From Mesorhizobium loti (lineage in GTDB: Bacteria; Pseudomonadota; Alphaproteobacteria; Rhizobiales; Rhizobiaceae): 37,331 bases of DNA. Each line of letters opens with the position of its first letter. Position 1 is the first letter of the stretch. The notes below the pieces were generated by a model, which was given only the letters and a program-made list of their open reading frames with translations, was not told the origin of the DNA and searched no databases. Both the position numbers and the translations under genes were made by a program. The stretch lies in contig NZ_LPWA01000138.1 in NCBI RefSeq assembly GCF_001510895.1, positions 1 through 37,331 on the forward strand. Reading direction: 5' to 3'. Positions 1 to 9,089 of the stretch are shown piece by piece.

Positions 1-3
1 CAC

Positions 4-117
4 CTTTCCCTGACGATCCACCCGGGCGCAGGCCGGCGCCATTCCCCCTCTCCGTCTCGGCTTTCCCTGACGATCCACCCGGGCGCAGGCCGGCGCCATT
101 CCCCCTCTCCGTCTCGG
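4..117. repeat. Exact 57-bp tandem duplication
   Basis: A 57-bp unit beginning CTTTCCCTGACGATCC is present twice, head to tail and without a mismatch (4-60 and 61-117). Neither copy is coding. The second copy runs straight into a palindromic repeat. The perfect identity points to a recent duplication or an assembly duplication at the edge of a repeat-rich segment. Confidence 0.9.
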
Positions 118-157
118 CTTCGCCGAGCCACCTCTCCCCCACTCCGTGGGGGCGAGG
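113..157. repeat. Palindromic intergenic repeat, two hairpins
   Basis: Two adjacent hairpins are visible. CTCGGC/GCCGAG has a 3-nt loop (113-127). CCTC-T-CCCCCAC pairs with GTGGGGG-C-GAGG around a 3-nt loop (131-157). The layout is typical of short palindromic repeats scattered between rhizobial genes. It lies upstream of the MFS gene; no promoter was recognised in it. Confidence 0.6.
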
Positions 158-261
158 AAACTAAGAATTACGAGCGGCGGCGCCTTGCTTGTTCATTTGC
201 ATCGCTGCCTGAAAACATGCAGACATGGCGCGCGGGCGGAGCGGACGATGCGGGAGGGGAC

Positions 262-1638
262 ATGGCCGAAGTAGCAGTGCAGCGGGCGACGGGGCGCGGC
301 ATCTGGGGCTGGATGCTCTTCGACTGGGCGGCGCAGCCTTTCTTCACCGTCGTCACCACCTTCATCTTCGGGCCCTATTTCGTCTCGCGCATGGCGAGCG
401 ATCCGACCACCGGGCAGGCCGCCTGGGGCTACGGCATCGCCGCGGCGGGCCTCGTCATCGCCGTGCTTTCGCCGGTGCTTGGCTCGATCGCCGACCAGAC
501 CGGACCACGCAAGCCGTGGATTGCCTTCTTCGCGGCGATCAAGATCACCAGCCTGACGCTGTTGTGGCTTGCAGCACCCGGCTCCAACCTTTTCCTGATC
601 GTGCTCTTGTTCTCGCTGGCGTCTGTAGCGGCGGAATTTTCGACCGTGTTCAACGATTCGATGATGCCGCGGCTGGTGCCGAAGGAGGAGATCGGCAAGA
701 TCTCCAACATCGCCTGGGGGCTCGGCTATCTCGGCGGCATGATCGCCTTGATCTTCGTCGTGCTGTTCCTGGCCGGATCGCTGGAAACCGGCAAGACGAT
801 CATCGGTCTCGACCCGCTTTTCGGGCTCGATCCGAAGCTCGGCGAGGACGCTCGCTTCACCGGGCCGATGTCGGCCGGCTGGTATTTCCTGTTCATCCTG
901 CCGATGTTCTTCTTCACCCCGGACGCCACCAAGGGGCTGCCGATCGGACCCGCCGTGCGCGAGGGCCTGTCGGAGCTGAAATCCACCTTGTTTGAAGTCC
1001 GCAAGCGTGTCGGCATCTTCCGCTTCCTCGTCGCCCGCATGATCTACCAGGACGGCGTCAACGCGGTGCTGGCGCTGGGCGGGACGTTCGCAGCCGGCAT
1101 GTTCCAATGGTCGATCACCGAGATCGGCATGTTCGGCATCATACTCAACGTCGTCGCCATCTTCGGCTGCTGGATCGCCGCCCGCCTCGACACGGCGCTC
1201 GGCTCCAAGGCGGTGGTGATTATCGCGCTGGTCATGCTGTCCGTCGCCACGATCGGCATCGTATCGACCGGGCCGGGCTTCACGCTGCTCGGCCTGATCC
1301 CGCTTTCGACCACCGATTCCGGCGGTTTGTTCGGCACCGCGGCCGAAAAGGCTTACATCCTTTACGGACTGCTCGTCGGCCTCGCCTTCGGGCCGGTGCA
1401 GGCCTCGTCGCGTTCCTACATGGCGCGCAGCGTCACCGCGGCCGAATCGGGACGCTATTTCGGCATCTACGCGCTGGCCGGACGGGCCACCAGCTTCCTG
1501 GCGCCGTTCCTGGTGTCGACGATCACGCTTGCCAGCGGCTCGGCGCGGCTCGGCATGGCGGTGATCGTGCTGTTTCTGGGCATCGGCATGGCGATCCTGG
1601 TCAGGACGCCGTATCCGGCGGACAAGCCGGTGGAGTAG
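262..1638 (+). CDS. MFS transporter, UMF1/Atg22-like family
   Basis: This 458-residue polytopic inner-membrane protein has about twelve hydrophobic segments. Early motifs include GWMLFDWAAQPFFTVV and FGPYFVSRMA, characteristic of the UMF1 (Atg22-like) branch of the major facilitator superfamily, and the loop GSIADQTGPRKPW matches the MFS motif A between helices 2 and 3. Members are secondary transporters; the substrate here cannot be told from sequence. The ATG at 262 is chosen because GGGAGGGG lies just upstream; an in-frame ATG at 217 would add 15 residues without a comparable ribosome-binding site. The gene stands alone and converges on purH. Its TAG stop overlaps the first bases of a palindromic repeat. 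The frame is intact. Confidence 0.85.
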   Translation: MAEVAVQRATGRGIWGWMLFDWAAQPFFTVVTTFIFGPYFVSRMASDPTTGQAAWGYGIAAAGLVIAVLSPVLGSIADQTGPRKPWIAFFAAIKITSLTLLWLAAPGSNLFLIVLLFSLASVAAEFSTVFNDSMMPRLVPKEEIGKISNIAWGLGYLGGMIALIFVVLFLAGSLETGKTIIGLDPLFGLDPKLGEDARFTGPMSAGWYFLFILPMFFFTPDATKGLPIGPAVREGLSELKSTLFEVRKRVGIFRFLVARMIYQDGVNAVLALGGTFAAGMFQWSITEIGMFGIILNVVAIFGCWIAARLDTALGSKAVVIIALVMLSVATIGIVSTGPGFTLLGLIPLSTTDSGGLFGTAAEKAYILYGLLVGLAFGPVQASSRSYMARSVTAAESGRYFGIYALAGRATSFLAPFLVSTITLASGSARLGMAVIVLFLGIGMAILVRTPYPADKPVE

Positions 1639-1781
1639 AGATGCTCCGATAATTCTACTCCGCTGGCCGCTTGCCGCGGTTTTCTGCGCTTCCGGTGCTC
1701 ACGGACTTGAATGTCCGCTGCGCTCCGGTTCTCGAAAACCGCACCAATCGACTCAGCGGAGCGAATTCTCGAAACATCTCT
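1637..1781. repeat. 145-bp palindromic element, copy A
   Basis: Imperfect terminal inverted repeats (AGAGATG...CTCCGCTG at the left, the complement ending CATCTCT at the right) enclose a second palindrome, GCGGTTTTC...GAAAACCGC. At its centre CGGAC pairs with GTCCG. The element fills the gap between the convergent MFS and purH genes and could act as a two-way terminator. A sister copy of nearly equal length lies at 8285-8428; both share the core GCGCTTCCGGTGCTCACG and CGCTCCGGTTCTCG. The first AG of the left terminus is part of the MFS stop codon. Confidence 0.8.
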
Positions 1782-1795
1782 GCGCCGAGCGGCAA

Positions 1796-3410
1796 TTAGT
1801 GCCTGAAATGCCGCACCCCGGTGAACACCATGGCGATGCCATGCTCGTCGGCGGCGGCGATCACATCGTCGTCGCGCATCGAGCCGCCGGGCTGGATCAC
1901 GGCCGTGGCGCCGGCCTCGATCGCCAACAGCAGGCCGTCGGCGAAGGGGAAGAAGGCGTCGGAAGCGACAACCGAGCCCTTGGTCAGCGGTTCGGCCAGG
2001 CCCGCGGCTTCCGCCGCATCGAGCGCCTTGCGGGCGGCGATGCGCGAGGAATCGACGCGGCTCATCTGGCCGGCGCCGATGCCGACGGTGGCGCCATCCT
2101 TCGCATAGACGATGGCGTTCGACTTGACGTGCTTGGCGACACGGAAGGCGAATTTGAGGTCGGCCATCTCGGCCGGCGTCGGCGTGCGTTTCGTCACGAC
2201 CTTGAGTTCGAGATCATCGACCACCGCATTGTCGCGGTTTTGCACCAACAGCCCGCCGGCGACCGACTTCGCAACCGTGCCGGCGGCGCGCGGGTCGGGT
2301 AGGCCGCCGGTGATCAGCAGACGCAGGTTCTTCTTGGCCGCGACGATCGCGGCGGCCTCGTCCGTGGCGTCGGGCGCGATGATGACCTCGGTGAAGGTCT
2401 TCACGATCTCTTCAGCTGCCTCGGCGTCAAGGATGCGGTTCATGGCGACGATGCCGCCATAGGCCGAGATCGGATCGCAGGCCAGCGCCTTGGCGTAAGC
2501 CGCCTTCAGCGTCGCGCCTTCCGCCACGCCGCAGGGATTGGCGTGCTTGATGATGGCGATCGCGGCCGAGCGGGCCGGATCGAACTCGCCGACCAGCTCG
2601 AAGGCGGCGTCGGTGTCGTTGATGTTGTTGTAGGAAAGCTGCTTGCCCTGCAACTGCCTTGCCGTCGCCACGCCCGGCCGCTTGTCGCCCGAGAGATAGA
2701 AGCCGGCGCCTGGTGCGGGTTCTCGCCATAGCGCATCACCTGGTCGAGACGGCCGCCGAAGGCGCGCCAGGTCGGATGCTCGATCTCGAGCGCCTCGGCG
2801 AACCAGCCGGAGATCGCCGCGTCATAGGTCGCGGTGCGGGCAAAGGCTTTGGCGGCCAGCTTCTTGCGGAAATCGAGCGACAGCGAGCCGAGGTTCATCT
2901 CCAGCGCATTGAGCACCGAGGCGTAGTCGGCAGGGTCGGTGACGATGGCGACATAGGCATGGTTCTTGGCCGAGGCGCGGATCATCGCCGGGCCGCCAAT
3001 GTCGATGTTCTCGACGATCGAGGCGTAGCCGGCGCCGGAACGGCGGACCTCCTCGAACGGGTAGAGGTTGGAGAGACGAGGTCGATCGGCTGGATGTGAT
3101 GGTCGTGCATCGCCTTCGCATGCGCGGGATCGTCGCGGACGCCGAGCAGCGCGCCATGCACCGACGGATGCAAGGTCTTGACCCGGCCGTCCATGATCTC
3201 GGGAAAGCCGGTCAGCTCGGAGACATCGCGCACAGCAAGGCCGGCTCCGGCGATCTCCTTCGCCGTGCCGCCGGTGGAGACCAGCTCGACGCCGGCGGCG
3301 GCAAGCGCCCTGGCGAAGTCGATCAGGCCCGTCTTGTCGAAGACGGAAAGCAGCGCGCGGCGAACCGGAACGAGGTCGGGTGCCGGAATGTTCTTGGCGG
3401 GGACGGCCAT
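1796..3410 (-). CDS. purH: Bifunctional AICAR transformylase/IMP cyclohydrolase PurH (two apparent frameshifts)
   Basis: PurH catalyses the last two steps of de novo IMP synthesis: formyl transfer from 10-formyl-THF to AICAR, then ring closure. The N-terminal cyclohydrolase (MGS-like) domain starts MAVPAKNIPAPDLVPVRRAL and includes STGGTAKEI. The C-terminal transformylase has KHANPCGVA, DPISAYGGI and SDAFFPFADG. The coding sequence needs two missing bases restored: near 3074 (HHIQPIDLV must continue VSNLYPFEEV) and near 2709 (RYGENPHQAA must continue GFYLSGDKRPG). With both, it is about 538 residues, normal for the family. Both look like single-G losses and are probably sequencing errors, since the protein is conserved on each side. 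The ATG at 3410 follows a GAAAGG-like ribosome site. It is the last gene of a leftward set after the heparinase gene. Confidence 0.9.
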
Positions 3411-3448
3411 GGGCTTGCGGCCTTTCAAGGCTGGTTGGAAAGCGTTCG

Positions 3449-3471
3449 CGGGCCGTAGCATATGAGGCCCG
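3449..3471 (-). other. Hairpin in the purH upstream region
   Basis: CGGGCC and GGCCCG form a perfect 6-bp stem with an 11-nt loop about 40 nt before the purH start. It sits in the 260-nt gap between the heparinase gene and purH, which otherwise shows no clear element. It may be a leader structure or chance in GC-rich DNA. Confidence 0.3.
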
Positions 3472-3670
3472 GAAATCAAGCGCTGCGCACTTTTGGAGGG
3501 GCAGTTGCCTCGAGGTTTGCATTCACTTCGGGCGTCGGTGCTGCCGCTCCGCGTCCAGCACTCTGCTTGCCAGGGCGCCGACCTCGACAATTGGCCCGCG
3601 CCAGTACAGTTTGGGAGCAATCCCCATCTGAGCCGGTCGGCCCGAGCGCAGGCCGGCACGCTGCCGTGAC

Positions 3671-5442
3671 TCAGTTGTTTTCGGGATAGCCGGCGATGTG
3701 GGTGCGCGTCAGCTGCCAGCGCACCTCGGCAATCTCCGAGGCCTTGAAGCCAAGCACGATCTGCCGGCTGCGGCGCGGCCCGCCGAGCCCGGCAAAATAG
3801 ATCGATTCCTCGACCTCCGGCGCCACTTCCGTGCAAGTGAACACCCAGGTGTCGCCCTGGGAAGCCGTTAAGGTCAGGCGATCCTGCTCGTCCTGCAGCA
3901 GGCTGATGTCGGGATGGATGTGGAAGCGCACCGTGACGAAGTCGCGGCCATTGTTGCGGATCGCGCCTCCCCCGGGGCGCAGGAAACGGTCGCGGCCGGT
4001 CAGCACATTGCCGTTGGTCGCCAGCTTCAGCTCGCGCTCATGCAGGAAGCCGAAGCGTGCCGCATAGCCGTCGTGGCGGGCGACAAAACCGTGCACGCCC
4101 TTCTGGTCAATGCGCTTGCAGGGCACGTGCTGCGGGCCGCCGATCAGCGGCGAGCCGAGCAGGTCGCTGACCCGCAGCGAATGGCTGAAGCGCGCCGAGG
4201 ACGTATCGTTGACGGTGGCGGTCGAGTGCGCGGCGGTGGCACGCGCCAGCGGCCGGAATTCGGCGGCGCCATAGGTGTCGATGCCGGCATTGACGATGAA
4301 GTGCTGGCGTCCGGAGGAAAGCTCGAAGGCGAGGCACCCGGCATGCGCCGCGTTGGAGACGTCGACGGGCGGCGGCTGGCCGGTGTCGGCGATCACCGTC
4401 ACGCCGCCCATCGACAGGCGCTCATAGCCGGAATGCGGCGCGTGCAGCAGCGGCGCGCCGACCGTGTCGTCGTGGCGCAGGATGGTGGCGATGCGGTCGT
4501 GGATGGTGGCGCCCATGCCGTTGAAGCGGGCGAGGCTGCCGTCCTGGTGGCGGAAGAAGCGCAGCGCCGGCAGCATGCGGTCGATGGCACCGATCAAGGC
4601 CGGCGGCGGCGCCTCGGCCTGGTTGGCATAGGTCTGGCGCAGCGGCAAAAGGTCGGCCAGCAATTCCAGCACCGTCATCGGGTTGCGCGAGATATGGCCG
4701 CCGTCAGGCAGGATCTGACGCTCGAGTTCATCGGCCAGGTTGCGGGTCGAGCTGCGCAGCGCCGAGGCCGGCGCCGGCAGCGACAGGGCGGCAAGGGCAA
4801 GCGCGATGCGGGCGCGCAGCCTGTCCTTGCCGTCCGGCATCTCGCGCGCCATCGACCGCAGATAACGGATCTGCATGGCGAGCGACTTGAGGAAGGCGCG
4901 GTAGAAGGGGAACTCGGCGCCCTGCAGCACGACGGAGGAATGCTGCAGCCAGGCGATCACCCGCTTGGCCGTCGTGCCCGGTTCCCAGGCGACGCCCGAT
5001 ATCTGGTTGCATGCATGGCGATCCAATCGGAGACCAGCGCCCGCGCGTTGGCAGCGGCAAGCTCCGTGCCGGCGGCGCGCATATGGCGCAGCCAGCGGAA
5101 GCCGTGCAGCGTCTTCTGCCAGCCGCGATTGGGCACGTTGATCTGGAAGGGCGATTTGCCGCCGGTCTCGACGAGATGGCCGGACAGCGGATAGCGGCCA
5201 TAGTAGATTTCGAGCGCGATCTGCGGATCGGCGAGCCTCAGATCCGGCGGCGCGATGAGGACGCGTTCGGGCGTGCGGCCCGAATAACGCCAACGATAGA
5301 TGGGGCCGGCACGAAGGCGCCGGCGCGTCTTGCGCCAGAACTCCCTCGCGACAAGCGTCCAAAGACGCGTCGTGCTGCCGGCAACAAGTGCCAAAAACCC
5401 TCCTGATCGTCCGCTACCCAAGCACAAGCTTATATGATTCAA
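3671..5442 (-). CDS. Heparinase II/III family protein (one apparent frameshift)
   Basis: About 590 residues. The N-terminal part has PIYRWRYSGRTPERV, LEIYYGRYPLSGH and NVPNRGWQKTLHGFRWLRH. The middle is a helical (alpha/alpha) region (DELERQILPDGGHISRNP). The C-terminal beta-rich heparinase II/III-like domain has FNAGIDTYG-like VNAGIDTYGAAEF, HSTATVNDTSSARF and VHGFVARHDGYAARFG. The family contains polysaccharide lyases; this rhizobial branch, found beside purH and rsmB, has no proven substrate. The frame breaks near 5010: WIAMH should continue GNQISGVAWEP, and restoring one G does it. The start is uncertain: TTG at 5442 is the first in-frame initiation codon, and no ATG lies between it and the conserved region. 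Confidence 0.8.
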
Positions 5443-5464
5443 GAACTTATGCGAAGGCGGATTT

Positions 5465-5491
5465 CGCCGACGTGAAACCCTTCACGCGGCG
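5465..5491. other. Hairpin between rsmB and the heparinase gene
   Basis: CGCCG-A-CGTGAA pairs with TTCACG-CGGCG around the 4-nt loop ACCC, giving 11 bp with one bulged A. It lies in the 98-nt gap between two same-strand genes. There is no T tract, so it is more likely an RNA-processing or stability element, or a weak attenuator, than a classical terminator. Confidence 0.4.
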
Positions 5492-5540
5492 CCGCCGGGG
5501 TCAGCCCTAAAAAAGTCGGCAAGTTTTATGGATCAACGAT

Positions 5541-6920
5541 TTAGCCGACCCGTCTCATCCGCGCGGCAAAGAAACCGTCCAGGCCGGAAATGCCGGGCGG
5601 TCCCAGCATCATGTCGGCGGGCGTGGTGCGCAGCGTGCCTTCCGGCGTGAGGAAGGGATCGAGGCCGGCGAATTCGCCTGGCTGGATCGGATCGGCGTCC
5701 ACGCCGGAAGTCTCGGCAAGGAAAGCGCGGTAGAGATCCTCGCCCTCGATCGGATCGAGCGAGCAGTTGGAAAACACGATCCGCCCGCCGGGTTTGACGA
5801 GGCTGACGGCATGAGCGAGCAGCCGACGCTGGAGCGCGGCGAGCTTCTCGACGTCGGCCATGGTCTTCGTCCACGGCACGTCGGGGTGCCGGCGCACGGT
5901 GCCGGTCGAAGAGCAGGGGGCGTCGAGCAGCACGGCGTCGAACAATTCCACCGGCTGGTAGTCGAGCAGGTCCGTCTGTACCAGCTCCGCCGAAAGGCCG
6001 AGACGGTCGAGGTTTTGCTCCAGCCTCGCCAGCCGGTTCTTCGAGGTGTCGACGGCGGTGACGTTGGCGCCGGCGAGGATGAGCTGCGCCGTCTTGCCGC
6101 CGGGAGCGGCGCAAAGATCGGCGACGCGTAGCCCCTTGATGTCGCCGAACAGGCGTGCCGGTAAAGCTGCCGCCGCATCCTGCACCCACCAGGCGCCCTC
6201 GGCGAAGCCGGTCAGGTCGGTCACGCCGGCCTGCAGTTTCTCGACGCGCACCGTGCCGGTGGGCAGAACAATGCCGCCCAGCCTTCCGGCCCAGAGAGCT
6301 GGGTCGGATTTGGCCGTGAAGTCGACCGGCGCCTCATGGCGATGGGCGGCTAGGATGGCCCGCGCCTTCTCGGCACCATAGGCGGCGATCAGCCGCTCAG
6401 AAAACCATTGCGGCGCTTCGTTCGTGGCGGCAAGCGCCGGCGCAAGCTCGGCCTCCTTGGCGCGCGCCAGCGAGCGCAGCACGCCGTTGACGAGACCGGA
6501 GAAACGCAGCGTGCGCGGGTCGGACTTGGCGTGGGTCACGGCAAGGTCGACAGCTGCGCTATCCGGAATGTCGAGGAACAGGATCTGTGCCGCGGCCACG
6601 TGCAGGATGTGGGAGAGCGCCGTGGCATTGGCCGGCAGCGGCCTCTCCAACCGCTTTGCCAGCAGCCCGGCAATGGTCATGCAGTGACGCAGCGCCGTGA
6701 CCAGGATGGCGCGCACCAATGCGCGATCGCGGGCATCGAGCGCCTTGTATTGCGGATGCCCGTGCTCGTTGTCGGTCAGGCCGTCGAGCGGGGTATGGGC
6801 ATCGATGACGGCGGCCAGCAGACGCGCGGCGGCCTTGCGCGCGGCGAGGCCGGCGATCGCCTCGCCCGCGTTGCCGTCACGTCTGCCTGGGTTTTGCGGC
6901 CGGCGCTTGGCTCCGCTCAC
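5541..6920 (-). CDS. rsmB: 16S rRNA (cytosine-C5) methyltransferase, RsmB/Sun family
   Basis: 459 residues. RsmB uses S-adenosylmethionine to make m5C967 (E. coli numbering) in 16S rRNA. The N-terminal third is the NusB-like RNA-binding domain (KAAARLLAAVIDAHTPL, FSGLVNGVLRSLAR). The C-terminal part is a Rossmann methyltransferase: VADLCAAPGGKTAQL binds SAM, LLDAPCSSTGTVRRHPDVPW holds a catalytic Cys, and FSNCSLDPIEGE holds the second Cys. I choose the GTG at 6920, giving the N-terminus VSGAKRRPQNPGRR, because AAAGG lies 9 nt upstream. This start overlaps the end of htpX by 44 bp, so the two are probably translationally coupled. Because htpX has a frameshift, the raw sequence shows an artificial HtpX-RsmB fusion frame. 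Confidence 0.87.
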   Translation of the reverse strand: MSGAKRRPQNPGRRDGNAGEAIAGLAARKAAARLLAAVIDAHTPLDGLTDNEHGHPQYKALDARDRALVRAILVTALRHCMTIAGLLAKRLERPLPANATALSHILHVAAAQILFLDIPDSAAVDLAVTHAKSDPRTLRFSGLVNGVLRSLARAKEAELAPALAATNEAPQWFSERLIAAYGAEKARAILAAHRHEAPVDFTAKSDPALWAGRLGGIVLPTGTVRVEKLQAGVTDLTGFAEGAWWVQDAAAALPARLFGDIKGLRVADLCAAPGGKTAQLILAGANVTAVDTSKNRLARLEQNLDRLGLSAELVQTDLLDYQPVELFDAVLLDAPCSSTGTVRRHPDVPWTKTMADVEKLAALQRRLLAHAVSLVKPGGRIVFSNCSLDPIEGEDLYRAFLAETSGVDADPIQPGEFAGLDPFLTPEGTLRTTPADMMLGPPGISGLDGFFAARMRRVG

Positions 6921-7940
6921 GACCACGGACCTTTGGACCCTGCGCCGCGGGGTCCAGTTGGGTTGCGGCCCCACGGATTGGGTTTGGCTGCTCCGGCTCG
7001 GCCGGCGGAGCAGCAGGCTTGCCCCACGGCCCGGCCTGCAGCCCGTCTGGGCGGCTTGGCGCCGGCGCCTCGCGCCGCGCGGCCTGAGCGGTGCCGCCCA
7101 TGTCGCGCGCCATCTGCTGCAGGGCGGCGATGCGGTTCTCGGTGCTCGGATGGGTCGAGAACAGATTGTCCATGCGCTCGCCGGAGAGCGGGTTGATGAT
7201 GAAGAGATGGGCCATCGCCGGATTGCGCTCTGCATCGGGGTTGGGGATCCGTTCGGCGCCACGCGCGATCTTGTCGAGAGCCGACGCAGCCATAGCGGCT
7301 GGCCGCAGATCTCGGCGCCGCGCCTGTCGGCCTCGTATTCGCGGGTGCGGCTCACCGCCATCTGCACGATCATGGCGGCGAAAGGCGCGACCAGCATGGC
7401 GATCAGCACCCCGACGAAGCCGAACGGGTTGTTGTTGTCGCGGCTGCCGCCGAAGAAGAAGGCGAAATTGCCGAGCATCGAGATGGCGCCGGCAAGCGTC
7501 GCGACGATCGTCATGGTAAGCGTGTCGCGGTGCTGCACATGGGCAAGCTCGTGCGCCATCACGGCCGCAACCTCCTCGTGGCTGAGCCGCTCCAAGAGCC
7601 CGGTCGAGGCAGCCACGGCCGCGTTCTCCGGATTGCGGCCGGTGGCGAAAGCGTTGGGCTGCTGGCTGTCGATCAGATAGGTTTTCGGCATCGGCAGGCC
7701 GGCCTGCTTGGCCAGCGCCTCGACGATCGCATAATATTCAGGCGCATTCTTCTCGTCGACCTCGACGGCGCGGTTCATCGACAGCACCATCTTGTCGGCG
7801 TTCCAGTAGCTGAACAGGTTCATGCCGGCGGCGAAAAGTAGAGCAATGATCATGCCGCCCGTGCCGCCGATCAAAAAGCCGACGCCCATGAACAGCGCGG
7901 TCATCGCGGCAAGAAGCATGGCGGTGCGAAGCGTGTTCAT
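6877..7940 (-). CDS. htpX: Membrane zinc metalloprotease HtpX (one apparent frameshift)
   Basis: HtpX is an M48B inner-membrane protease that degrades misfolded membrane proteins under heat or envelope stress. Two N-terminal hydrophobic segments (MLLAAMTALFMGVGFLIGG and the next) precede the zinc site HELAH at residues 130-134. The third ligand lies in REYEADRRG near residue 203, after two further membrane segments. The conserved ATGRNPENAAVAAS is present. The frame breaks near 7287: GQPLWL must continue ASALDKIARGAERIP, and one missing G explains it. The restored protein is about 354 residues, ending in a Pro/Ala-rich tail beyond STHPSTENRIAALQQMA. Such a tail is common in rhizobia and absent from E. 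coli HtpX. Its start faces the SDHAF4 gene across a 121-bp divergent promoter region. Confidence 0.88.
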
Positions 7941-7999
7941 CGTCTCATCCGTTTGCGGTTGTGGCGAATAGGGGTCGATCCGTCTTGCATCATGGCTAT

Positions 8000-8028
8000 A
8001 TGATGGGAAAGGCCGGTCGTCGTTTCAA
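8000..8028 (-). promoter_or_regulatory. Candidate RpoH-type heat-shock promoter of htpX
   Basis: Reading leftward, TTGAAA (8028-8023) and CCCATCAT (8007-8000) are 15 nt apart, close to the sigma-32 pattern CTTGAA...CCCATNT. They lie about 60-90 nt before the htpX start, where heat-shock control would be expected. A CATCAT/ATGATG inverted repeat (7988-8005) overlaps the -10 side. This is inferred from motif match only. Confidence 0.4.
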
Positions 8029-8061
8029 TCGGCCCCTATTTTAATCGGCAAGTGATATCGC

Positions 8062-8283
8062 ATGACCGAACAACCCAGCAAAACCGAAACCGCAGCCGAA
8101 GGCGACAGGTCGCAAAAGACGCTGACGCCGGCTGCCGAGCGCGCCTTGGCCGAGGCCGAAGCCAGGCGAAAGGCGTACAGCGAGGCGGAAGCCCGCCTGC
8201 CGAAGGAATTCGGCGGCCGCGGCGGCAATGAACCCGGGCGCTATGGCGACTGGGAGGTGAAGGGCCTCACCAGCGATTTTTAG
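8062..8283 (+). CDS. SDHAF4/DUF1674 family protein
   Basis: 73 residues. The C-terminal signature EFGGRGGNEPGRYGDWEVKG ending LTSDF is diagnostic of DUF1674, the bacterial relatives of succinate dehydrogenase assembly factor 4. In mitochondria that factor binds the flavinylated SdhA subunit and helps assemble complex II; the same role is inferred here. The N-terminal half is charged, Ala/Glu-rich and probably helical (AERALAEAEARRKAYSEAEARL). No sdh gene is in the window. The gene is monocistronic, divergent from htpX, and its TAG stop lies one base before a palindromic element shared with the convergent HAD gene. Confidence 0.85.
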   Translation: MTEQPSKTETAAEGDRSQKTLTPAAERALAEAEARRKAYSEAEARLPKEFGGRGGNEPGRYGDWEVKGLTSDF

Positions 8284-8284
8284 C

Positions 8285-8428
8285 AGAGTGCGTTGATATT
8301 CAGGTGATGCCGGCCTGCAAGTCGCGGCTTCCTGCGCTTCCGGTGCTCACGTACGTTGAGTACGCTCCGCTCCGGTTCTCGGAAGCCACGACTTTCGACT
8401 CGGCCTGACCTGAATCTCAACACACTCT
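8285..8428. repeat. 144-bp palindromic element, copy B
   Basis: The ends AGAGTGCGTTGATATTCAGGT and the complement of ACCTGAATCTCAACACACTCT match at 19 of 21 positions. Inside is GCGGCTTCC...GGAAGCC and at the centre CGTAC/GTACG. It is the sister of the element at 1637-1781. The central pair is CGTAC/GTACG here and CGGAC/GTCCG there, a compensatory change that supports selection for the folded form. It fills the space between the convergent SDHAF4 and HAD genes, and its right terminus contributes to the TAG stop of the HAD gene. Confidence 0.82.
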
Positions 8429-9089
8429 AGGCCGCAGCCCGAGACTGCGCCAACGCGATCCAGCCATTGTCGTCTGTGGCGACGCCGAGCGCATCGTAGG
8501 TGGCTATGCTGGCGTGCTGCGTCACAACCGGATGGACGTGCGTGGCGCTGATCACCATCACCGCGGCGCCGGAAGCTTCGCCCGCCGCGATTCCCGCCGG
8601 CGCATCCTCGAAGACCAGGCAATCGCGCGCCTCGACGCCGAGACGCTTCGCCGCCAGCAGGAAGCAGTCGGGCGCGGGCTTGCCGTGGGTAACGTCCTCG
8701 GCCGAGACCATCATGGCAGGCACCGGAATGCCGGCCGCAGCAATGCGCAGCAGCGCGAGCTCGCGCGGCGCCGAGGTGACGATCGCCCAGCGCTCCGGCG
8801 GCAGCGATTGCAGAAACGCCACGGCGCCCGGGATCGGGATGATACCGTCGAGGTCCGCCGCCTCAGCCTTGAGCAGCGCTTCGGCCTCCGCGATCGGATC
8901 GATGCCGGGAAGCTTCAGCGCGGCGATCGTCTCTCTCGCGCGCCTGCCGTGGATCGTCGGCAGAAAGCTCGCCACGTCGAGGCCGTGTCGATTTGCCCAC
9001 GTCGTCCACACACGTTCCGCCGCGGCGATCGAGTTGAGCACCGTGCCGTCCATGTCGAAAAGGAAGGCGGCGAACTTTTCTGCCTGCAA
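8427..9089 (-). CDS. HAD-superfamily hydrolase, subfamily IA (phosphatase)
   Basis: About 220 residues. Motif I is FLFDMDGTVLNS, with the nucleophile and acid/base aspartates. The cap region follows (AAERVWTTWANRHG, GRRARETIAALKLPG). Motif II is VTSAP, the motif III lysine lies in HGKPAPDCFLLAAKRLG, and motif IV is VFEDAPAGIAAG. It is related to sugar-phosphate phosphatases of the GPP/DOG type, but the substrate is not predictable. Start choice is difficult: the frame of motif I opens with TTG at 9089, while a better ATG with AGGAAA upstream (9093) is out of frame by one extra A in AGAAAAG. If that A is a sequence error the protein starts MFAGRKFAAFLFDMDG. Confidence 0.8.
   Translation of the reverse strand: MQAEKFAAFLFDMDGTVLNSIAAAERVWTTWANRHGLDVASFLPTIHGRRARETIAALKLPGIDPIAEAEALLKAEAADLDGIIPIPGAVAFLQSLPPERWAIVTSAPRELALLRIAAAGIPVPAMMVSAEDVTHGKPAPDCFLLAAKRLGVEARDCLVFEDAPAGIAAGEASGAAVMVISATHVHPVVTQHASIATYDALGVATDDNGWIALAQSRAAA

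Noticed and set aside
193..1107. A 304-residue antisense frame over the MFS gene
   Set aside because: It is Arg/Glu/Asp-rich and low in motifs, as expected for a shadow of a membrane protein gene.
2982..3836. An N-terminal extension of PurH to 3836
   Set aside because: Residues before MAVPAKNIP are not conserved-looking and run into the end of the heparinase gene.
5541..7940. A single 799-residue HtpX-RsmB fusion protein
   Set aside because: The middle segment is not protein-like. The true HtpX end lies in another frame, and a single missing base near 7287 joins the frames falsely.
7988..8005. A separate operator for htpX/SDHAF4 (CATCAT/ATGATG)
   Set aside because: Six-base arms in a short gap are weak evidence alone; it is noted only in the promoter entry.
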